The notes under the pieces are model-generated. The model saw nothing but the letters and a program-made list of their open reading frames with translations, had not been told where the DNA came from and made no database searches. Both the position numbers and the translations under genes were made by a program. Positions 6,207-11,207 of a stretch of DNA of 11,207 bases are shown one piece after another (position 1 is the stretch's first letter; each line of letters begins with the position of its first letter). The stretch covers positions 1 through 11,207 of the forward strand of contig QHUQ01000162.1 in assembly GCA_003221985.1 (NCBI GenBank), written 5' to 3'. The stretch comes from Gemmatimonadota bacterium (lineage in GTDB: Bacteria > Gemmatimonadota > Gemmatimonadetes > Gemmatimonadales > GWC2-71-9).

Positions 6207-6757
6207 GCGAATACGATTTTCATCCGCTGGTGAAGCAGCTGCTGGACGGCGACATCACGATCGCCGACCTGCCGGCGGAGCTGCGCGCCGAAGGCGAAGA
6301 GGCGCTGCGTCTGCTCGCGGCGGTGGACCGCTCTCCCGTCGCGCTCCCCGCAGTCCCTCAGCGCGTCATGCGCGCGCTCACGCGGACGCCGCAGCGCTCG
6401 CTCCGATGGTTGCTGGCACCGGCGCTGGCGCTCGCGGCCGCTCTCGTCCTCTGGCTGGGGGGGGGCCGTTCACACGGTCCGATCGCGGCTCCAGGCGCGG
6501 TGGTCACGGTTCATTTCGTCCTCTCCGCACCGGACGCGCGCGCCGTGAGCGTCGCGGGCACGTTCAACCAATGGGACGCGCGCGCCACGCCACTGGTCCG
6601 CACCGGCGCCAACGGCATGTGGACCGCGACGCTCGAGTTGCCGCCGGGCCAACATCAGTACGCCTTCGTGGTCGACGGCGTGCGCTGGGTACCGGATCCA
6701 ACTGCGCCGGCCGTCGACGACGGCTACGGGCGCCGCAATAGCGTGCTCACGCTGTGA
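6203..6757 (+). CDS. Single-pass membrane protein with outward CBM48 domain, probable anti-sigma factor
   Basis: The protein has 184 residues. Residues 1-67 are an acidic then basic, helix-prone cytoplasmic segment (VKQLLDGDITIADLPAELRA), 68-86 are one transmembrane helix (WLLAPALALAAALVLWL region), and about 99-184 are a CBM48/isoamylase early-set domain. The CBM48 shows VSVAGTFNQW, GMWTATLELPPGQHQYAFVV and DGVRWVPDP. W124, W162 and N179 align with the glucan-contacting Trp/Trp/Asn of AMPK beta; the Lys there is Ala154 here. There is no zinc-binding HXXXCXXC motif of classical anti-sigma factors. The ATG overlaps the sigma stop by 4 bases, and position in the operon plus topology make an anti-sigma role likely but inferred. 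A nine-G run (6457-6465) sits exactly at the end of the membrane helix; a one-base slip would remove the CBM48. The next gene overlaps by GTGA. Confidence 0.82.
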   Translation: MSEYDFHPLVKQLLDGDITIADLPAELRAEGEEALRLLAAVDRSPVALPAVPQRVMRALTRTPQRSLRWLLAPALALAAALVLWLGGGRSHGPIAAPGAVVTVHFVLSAPDARAVSVAGTFNQWDARATPLVRTGANGMWTATLELPPGQHQYAFVVDGVRWVPDPTAPAVDDGYGRRNSVLTL

Positions 6758-7404
6758 TTCTCACCGTGCTCGCCCTGCTGGGCATGCAACAGGGAATTGC
6801 CGACCGGCTGTCCGGACGGGTGCCTCCTGATGTCGGCGCGGTCGTCGAGTCGCTTGGCACCGACGCTGCTGCGCGCGGGCTGCCGATCGATCCCTTGATT
6901 CAAAAGGCGATCGAAGGAAGCGCGAAGCGTGTTCCGCCCGAGCGCGTCATTGCGGCGGTTCGGCTCGTCGTGATGCAGCTGGACACCGCCGCCGCGGCGT
7001 TGCGAGCGGGCGGGATGATCTCCGACACGCTCGCCATTGCCGCGGGCGCGTTCGCGATCAATGCCGGGATGGATGCGCACGACATCACGAACCTGGTCCT
7101 GCGCGGTGGTGGGCAAACGGTAGTGAACGTCCGGCTCGAGCTCAATGTGGCGGGAACCCTGGTGGCGATGGGCGTGCCGTCGTCGGAAGCGTCAAACCTG
7201 GTGAGTGCCTCGCTCCAATCGGACAGTCCCGCAACCAAACTGCTCTCGCTGCCCAGCCGTGTGCAGGGCGAGGTGGCCAGGGGCGCCACCCCAGCCCAGG
7301 CCGCCGCGGGTCTGGCGCGCGCCGCGGCTGCGCAGGCGCGCCGCGGGCCACCACCGGGCCACCCTCAGCCCCCGCCCCACCCCCCGGCTCCTCCACACCC
7401 CTAA
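6754..7404 (+). CDS. Helical, probably exported protein with Pro/His-rich tail, function unknown
   Basis: The protein has 216 residues from a GTG at 6754 whose GTGA overlaps the previous stop. This is strong evidence that it belongs to the sigma/CBM48 operon. The first 10 residues (MILTVLALLG) are hydrophobic and may be a short export signal, though no positive charge precedes them; ATG at 6784 is an alternative. Residues about 20-195 are Ala/Val/Leu-rich and look helical, with a stretch LPIDPLIQKAIEGSAKRVPP and repeated Ala-rich helices. I have a general sense of similar hypothetical proteins in related phyla but cannot name a domain. Residues 197-216 are a Pro/His/Gly tail (RRGPPPGHPQPPPHPPAPPH). 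It could be periplasmic and work with the CBM48 protein. TAA stop at 7402-7404. Confidence 0.75.
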   Translation: MILTVLALLGMQQGIADRLSGRVPPDVGAVVESLGTDAAARGLPIDPLIQKAIEGSAKRVPPERVIAAVRLVVMQLDTAAAALRAGGMISDTLAIAAGAFAINAGMDAHDITNLVLRGGGQTVVNVRLELNVAGTLVAMGVPSSEASNLVSASLQSDSPATKLLSLPSRVQGEVARGATPAQAAAGLARAAAAQARRGPPPGHPQPPPHPPAPPHP

Positions 7405-7455
7405 GGAAGCCGCTGATTACTGCGGGATAGCCCCCCCCGTCCCTGTCGTTGCTGG

Positions 7456-7461
7456 TTAGAT
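7456..7461 (+). promoter_or_regulatory. metE: Possible -10 element immediately upstream of metE
   Basis: TTAGAT lies 11 bases before the metE ATG, with no convincing -35 and no Shine-Dalgarno site between them. If used, the transcript would have a leader of only a few bases. An 8-C run (7431-7438) occupies the -35 position. This is tentative. Confidence 0.25.
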
Positions 7462-7472
7462 TCCGTCCCTCT

Positions 7473-9740
7473 ATGACAATCGCCTCGAATCTGGGTTTCC
7501 CCCCCCTCGGCGCCGCCCGCGAATTGAAGCGCGCGACGGAGGGGTACTGGAGCGGCAAGGTCTCGCGCGCGCAACTCCTCGCCACCGGCGCCGAGCTACG
7601 CCGCCGCCATTGGCAATTGCAGCAGGGCCTTGGGGTCGATCGCATCCCCGCCAACGACTTCTCGTTCTACGACCGGATGCTCGACACGTGCGCCATGGTC
7701 GGCGCGGTGCCGCCACGCTACGGCTGGACGGGCGACTGGGTTGATGCCGACACCTACTTCGCGATGGCGCGCGGCAGCCAGGGAAAGGGCCGCGACGTCA
7801 CCGCGATGGAAATGACGAAGTGGTTCGATACCAACTACCACTACATCGTCCCCGAAGTCGAGCGTGGGCAACGCTTCCGCATGGCGTCGGCGAAGCCGGC
7901 GAACGAGTACCGCGAAGCGAAAGCGTTGGGGGGGGGCCTCGACGCAACGACGGTACTGATCGGGCCGCTGACGTTTCTGCTGCTCGCCAAGACGAAGGGC
8001 GCCGCATTCGACCGCTTGTCGCTGCTCGACCAGCTCCTGCCGGTCTATGGGGACGTGTTGGAGTCGCTCGCGGCCGCCGGAGCCACATGGGTGCAGCTCG
8101 ACGAGCCGTGCCTGGCGCTGGATCGCAGCGACGCCGAGCGCGACGCATACCGGCGTGCGTACAAGGTCCTGGCGTCGCGCGCGGGGAAACTGCGGCTCCT
8201 GGTCGCGACGTACTTTGCCGGACTCGATGACAACCTCTCGACGGCGCTCGCGCTGCCGGTGCAGGGGCTCCACGTCGATCTCGTGCGGGCGCCGCACCAG
8301 CTCGATGCGCTCCTGGCCCATTGGCCCAAGGGCCGCGTGCTGTCGGCCGGCGTCATCGACGGGCGCAACGTGTGGCGCGCCGATCTCGCGAAGCAGGCCG
8401 CGTTGCTCGAGCGAGCCGCAGCCAAGGTCGGCAAGGATCGGTTGTGGGTGGCGCCGTCCTGCTCGTTGTTGCACGCGCCGCTGGATCTCGATCTCGAGAC
8501 GAAACTGGATCCGGAGCTGAAGAGCTGGCTGGCGTTCGCCAAGCAGAAGCTTCAGGAAGTGGTCGCGCTGGCGCAGGGCGATCGGGCGGCCGTCGCGGCG
8601 AGCAGCAGCGCCGCCAAGGCGCGTCGAGCGTCCCGGCGCATCAACAACGCGGCCGTGCAGCGCCGCGCCGGCGCGGTGATGGAAAAAGACCGCGTGCGCG
8701 GTGAGCCGTACGCGGTGCGCCGGAAAGCGCAAGTCAGTCTGCCGCGGTATCCGACCACGTCGATCGGCTCGTTCCCGCAGACCAACGAGGTGCGAGCGGC
8801 GCGGCGCAAGCTGAACGACCATCAGCTGAGCGCCGAAGATTACGAGCGCTTCATCGAGGCGCAGATCGCCAAGACCATCGCGCTCCAGGAAGAGATCGGC
8901 CTGGACGTGCTGGTGCACGGCGAGTTCGAGCGCAACGACATGGTCGAGTATTTCGGCGAGCAGCTCGACGGATTTGCGTTCACCGAGCACGGCTGGGTGC
9001 AGTCGTACGGGACGCGCTACGTCAAACCGCCGATCATCTTCGGCGACGTGTCACGGCCGCGCGCGATGACGGTGCGGTGGAGCCGGTACGCCCAGTCGCT
9101 GACCCAGCGGCCGGTGAAAGGCATGCTGACGGGCCCGGTGACGATCCTGCAGTGGTCGTTCGTGCGCGACGATCAACCGCGCGCCGAAACCGCCAAGCAG
9201 CTCGCGCTGGCCATTCGCGACGAGGTGATCGACCTCGAGGCGGCGGGCATCCGCGTGATTCAGATCGACGAGCCGGCGCTGCGCGAAGGCCTGCCGCTGC
9301 GGCGCGCCGACTGGGCGGATTACCTGCGGTGGGCGGTCGATGCCTTCCGGCTCGCCACCGCGGGCGTCCGGGACGCTACGCAGATTCACACGCATATGTG
9401 TTACAGCGAGTTCAACGACGTGCTGCGCGTCATCGAGCGCATGGACGCGGACGTCATCTCGATCGAGAACGCGCGGTCAGGATCCGAGCTGTTACAGGGC
9501 TTCGAGCAGTACAAGTATCCCAACGAGATCGGGCCGGGCGTGTACGACATTCACTCGCCGCGCGTGCCTTCCACCGCCGAGATCAGCGGCGCGCTGCGGA
9601 GCATGTCGCGGGTGCTGGACGACGCGCAGATCTGGGTGAACCCCGATTGCGGGCTCAAGACGCGCGGCTGGGATGAGACGCTGGCGGCACTGAAGAACAT
9701 GGTGGCGGCGGCGGAGGAGATGCGGAATGGCCGCAACTGA
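7473..9740 (+). CDS. metE: Cobalamin-independent methionine synthase (5-methyltetrahydropteroyltriglutamate-homocysteine methyltransferase)
   Basis: This enzyme transfers a methyl group from 5-methyl-tetrahydrofolate (polyglutamate) to homocysteine, the last step of methionine synthesis, without vitamin B12. From the ATG at 7473 it is 755 residues, close to E. coli MetE (753). The zinc ligands fall at the same numbers as in E. coli: H641 and C643 (IHTHMCYSEF), E665 (SIENARSG) and C726 (NPDCGLKTRGW); the catalytic His is H694 (DIHSPRVPS). The N-terminal barrel includes LGFPPLGAARELKRATEGYW, and the C-terminal barrel starts near TSIGSFPQT. The frame extends to 7449, but the extra 8 residues are not typical. 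The leader after the previous gene is only 68 bases, too short for a cobalamin or SAM riboswitch. The codons contain an 8-C run (7499-7506) and a nine-G run (7928-7936). The 3' end overlaps nfu by 14 bases. Confidence 0.97.
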   Translation: MTIASNLGFPPLGAARELKRATEGYWSGKVSRAQLLATGAELRRRHWQLQQGLGVDRIPANDFSFYDRMLDTCAMVGAVPPRYGWTGDWVDADTYFAMARGSQGKGRDVTAMEMTKWFDTNYHYIVPEVERGQRFRMASAKPANEYREAKALGGGLDATTVLIGPLTFLLLAKTKGAAFDRLSLLDQLLPVYGDVLESLAAAGATWVQLDEPCLALDRSDAERDAYRRAYKVLASRAGKLRLLVATYFAGLDDNLSTALALPVQGLHVDLVRAPHQLDALLAHWPKGRVLSAGVIDGRNVWRADLAKQAALLERAAAKVGKDRLWVAPSCSLLHAPLDLDLETKLDPELKSWLAFAKQKLQEVVALAQGDRAAVAASSSAAKARRASRRINNAAVQRRAGAVMEKDRVRGEPYAVRRKAQVSLPRYPTTSIGSFPQTNEVRAARRKLNDHQLSAEDYERFIEAQIAKTIALQEEIGLDVLVHGEFERNDMVEYFGEQLDGFAFTEHGWVQSYGTRYVKPPIIFGDVSRPRAMTVRWSRYAQSLTQRPVKGMLTGPVTILQWSFVRDDQPRAETAKQLALAIRDEVIDLEAAGIRVIQIDEPALREGLPLRRADWADYLRWAVDAFRLATAGVRDATQIHTHMCYSEFNDVLRVIERMDADVISIENARSGSELLQGFEQYKYPNEIGPGVYDIHSPRVPSTAEISGALRSMSRVLDDAQIWVNPDCGLKTRGWDETLAALKNMVAAAEEMRNGRN

Positions 9741-10347
9741 GATCGGGATAACGGCCGAGCCGATCGACAATCAGCGCTGCAAGTTCATCGTGAGCCAGCC
9801 GGTGTTCGCGGGCGGCGTGCGCCGGTTCAGCGGCGCCGCTGAAGCGACGGGATCGCCGCTCGCGGAGGCCATTTTCGCGATTCCGGGCCTCGTGGTCGGC
9901 GAGCTGATCGTCTCCGGCAACATCGTCACGGTGGTCAAACAGTCGCCGGCGCCGTGGCAGGCGGTCGGTCGGGCGGTCGGGACCGCGATACGGACCGCGC
10001 TTGCGGCGGGCGTGCCGGCGGTAGCGGCGGCGCCGAAACCCGCTGCCGCGGATCCGTCGGCGGTCAGCGACGACGCGCTCTACGAGCAGGTCGCGAAGGT
10101 GTTCGACGAGCAGGTGAACCCGATGGTGGCGCGCCACGGCGGGCGCGTCGAGCTCATCGACGTGCAGGACGCCGTCGTAATGCTGCGCATGGGCGGCGGC
10201 TGCCAGGGGTGCGGCATGGCCGACGTCACCCTGCGCCAGGGGATCGAGGGGATGCTCGCGCAGCTCGTGCCCGCGGTCCGCGGCATCGTCGACATCACCG
10301 ACCACACCTCCGGCGCGAACCCCTACTTCCAGGCTTCGAAGAAATGA
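9727..10347 (+). CDS. Nfu/NifU-type iron-sulfur cluster carrier, two-domain
   Basis: The protein has 206 residues. Residues about 9-92 match the Nfu N-terminal domain (KFIVSQPVFAGG, then LAEAIFAIPGLVVGELIVSG). An Ala/Pro linker follows, then the NifU C-terminal domain at about 118-192 with VNPMVARHGGRVELIDVQD and GGGCQGCGMADVTLRQGIEG. C159 and C162 form the CXXC that holds a [4Fe-4S] cluster between two subunits. Such proteins carry assembled clusters to apo-enzymes in the cytoplasm. The ATG at 9727 lies inside metE, with GGAGGA 8 bases upstream, so the two genes are cotranscribed and probably coupled. MetE itself uses zinc, so the link is not an obvious cofactor supply. The TGA stop lies in the left arm of a long hairpin. 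Confidence 0.92.
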   Translation: MAATEIGITAEPIDNQRCKFIVSQPVFAGGVRRFSGAAEATGSPLAEAIFAIPGLVVGELIVSGNIVTVVKQSPAPWQAVGRAVGTAIRTALAAGVPAVAAAPKPAAADPSAVSDDALYEQVAKVFDEQVNPMVARHGGRVELIDVQDAVVMLRMGGGCQGCGMADVTLRQGIEGMLAQLVPAVRGIVDITDHTSGANPYFQASKK

Positions 10348-10402
10348 TGTCGATGTGCGTTGGGGCACGCCAATGGCGTGCCCCTCCACGCATCGACATC
10401 AT
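10344..10402 (+). terminator. Long near-perfect hairpin after nfu (terminator or regulatory element)
   Basis: The arms are ATGATGTCGATG (10344-10355) with CATCGACATCAT (10391-10402), CGT with ACG, and GGGGCACGCC (10362-10371) with GGCGTGCCCC (10375-10384). They give about 25 base pairs around a 3-base loop, with only small internal bulges. The arm is followed by TGTTGTAT rather than a clean T-run. The element includes the nfu stop codon and ends 12 bases before the next ATG. Termination is the simplest role, but the stem is much longer than usual. Confidence 0.6.
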
Positions 10403-10414
10403 TGTTGTATCCCC

Positions 10415-11207
10415 ATGCCGCGTTTGTTGTTGTTATTGCCCACCACCACCTACCGCACGGCGGCGTTCGTGGAGGCTGCACGGCAGATGGGCGTGGAGCT
10501 GACGGTCGCCTCCGAACAGCCCAGCACGCTCGCCGCCGCCAACCCTGCCGGTTTCCTCACCATCGATTTTGAGCAACCGGAGCGCGCGGCCGATGCCGTG
10601 CGTGTGTTCTCGCAGCAGTACCCGGTTCACGGGGTCGTGGGCGTCGATGACACGACGGCAGTGGTTGCTGCCGCCATCGCCACCAGCCTGCAGCTCAAAG
10701 GAAATCCGGTCCACGCGGCGATCGCCGCGGCCGATAAGTACCTGCAACGCGAGCTGCTGGCCAAGGCGGCCGTGCCGATTCCGCGCTTCGTGTTGCGAAA
10801 TCTTGACGAAGATCCCGCCGCAATCGCGAAATCGATCGTCTATCCATGTGTGCTGAAACCGGTCCGGCTTTCGGCTTCGCGTGGAGTGATGCGCGCCGAC
10901 AATCCGCGATCCTTTGTGACGACTCATGGCAGGTTGCGTGCGATACTCGCGGATCCGGAAACGGCTGCGACCTGCGGTGACAGAGCACGCCAATATCTCA
11001 TCGAGGAGTTCATCCCCGGCTACGAGGTCGCGCTGGAAGGTTTGGTGGTCAATCGGCGCCTGCACGTGCTCGCGGTGTTCGATAAGCCGGACCCGCTCGA
11101 CGGGCCGTTCTTTGAAGAGACGATCTACGTCACACCGTCCACTGTTCCGGCCGGCCTGCAGGCGGCGATCAAGGATTGCGCGGATCGCGCCGTCCGAGCG
11201 CTCGGTA
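10415..11207 (+). CDS. ATP-grasp domain protein, N-terminal 264 residues (3' end outside window)
   Basis: The frame is open from ATG 10415 to the end of the window with no stop. Residues 1-95 look like the pre-ATP-grasp Rossmann-like domain (MPRLLLLLPTTTYRTAAFVE, then VHGVVGVDDTTAVVAA). The ATP-grasp fold follows: ADKYLQRELLAKAAVPIPRF at about 106-125, VYPCVLKPV with the probable ATP-binding K148, a Ser-rich loop LSASRGVMRA, YLIEEFIPGYEVALEG at 194-209, and VFDKPDPLDGPFFEET at 221-236. These enzymes use ATP to join a carboxylate to an amine or thiol through an acyl-phosphate. The sequence resembles the carbamoyl-phosphate-synthase/PurK-like and L-amino-acid ligase group, but the substrates cannot be read here. 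No Shine-Dalgarno site is visible, and the long hairpin ends 12 bases before the start. Confidence 0.85.
   Translation, partial: MPRLLLLLPTTTYRTAAFVEAARQMGVELTVASEQPSTLAAANPAGFLTIDFEQPERAADAVRVFSQQYPVHGVVGVDDTTAVVAAAIATSLQLKGNPVHAAIAAADKYLQRELLAKAAVPIPRFVLRNLDEDPAAIAKSIVYPCVLKPVRLSASRGVMRADNPRSFVTTHGRLRAILADPETAATCGDRARQYLIEEFIPGYEVALEGLVVNRRLHVLAVFDKPDPLDGPFFEETIYVTPSTVPAGLQAAIKDCADRAVRALG

Noticed and set aside
7405..7472. Cobalamin or SAM riboswitch in front of metE
   Set aside because: The gap is only 68 bases and shows no conserved stem or box; it is too short for a cobalamin riboswitch.
7596..8990. A 464-codon open frame on the minus strand inside metE
   Set aside because: MetE has all zinc and catalytic residues on the plus strand. 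The minus-strand frame is a GC-driven shadow rich in Arg and His.
1..11207. Transposase, integrase, phage or toxin-antitoxin genes, tRNA or rRNA
   Set aside because: None was found in either strand; base composition and gene packing are even throughout.

Overview
The window is GC-rich, gene-dense bacterial DNA with short intergenic gaps, several 4-base start/stop overlaps, and TonB-dependent receptors that imply a Gram-negative outer membrane. The protein types (carboxypeptidase-regulatory-like TonB receptors, glycogen-binding CBM48/isoamylase-early-set domains beside ECF sigma factors, a two-domain Nfu protein, a lone ATP-grasp ligase) and the high GC suggest a soil-type phylum such as Gemmatimonadota or Acidobacteriota. 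This placement is inference; there is no rRNA or other marker. No tRNA, rRNA, CRISPR array, insertion sequence or phage gene was seen, and no stretch over 300 bases lacks a gene.

Layout. (1) Bases 1-3119, plus strand: the C-terminal end of one TonB-dependent receptor, then a complete 891-residue receptor 11 bases downstream. They end at a strong bidirectional terminator (3137-3171). (2) Bases 3191-3670, minus strand: a four-helix membrane protein with its own likely promoter (3729-3757). (3) Bases 3759-5542, minus strand: three genes, read from right to left: a protein matching only sigma region 2, a small exported Pro/Thr/Ala-rich protein one base downstream, and an exported beta-rich protein with a C-terminal CBM48 domain. 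(4) Bases 5664-7404, plus strand, diverging from region 3: a complete ECF sigma factor, a single-pass membrane protein with an outward CBM48 domain (probable anti-sigma factor), and a helical, probably exported protein with a Pro/His-rich tail. These are joined by ATGA and GTGA overlaps. (5) Bases 7473-10347: metE (cobalamin-independent methionine synthase) and an overlapping Nfu-type Fe-S carrier, closed by a 59-base near-perfect hairpin. (6) Bases 10415 to the end: the first 264 residues of an ATP-grasp enzyme that runs off the window.

The most interesting part is 3759-7404. Two divergent operons share one promoter region, and each pairs a sigma-type protein with a CBM48 protein. The plus operon looks like a complete sigma/membrane-anchored regulator pair whose outward domain has a glucan-binding fold. 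The minus operon looks like a diverged counterpart: a sigma region 2 without region 4, plus an exported CBM48 protein. In both CBM48 proteins a nine-base G/C homopolymer lies between the membrane-associated part and the CBM48 domain, so slippage there could switch the domain off. The working hypothesis is an envelope glucan-sensing sigma circuit; this is inference from domain content and gene order.
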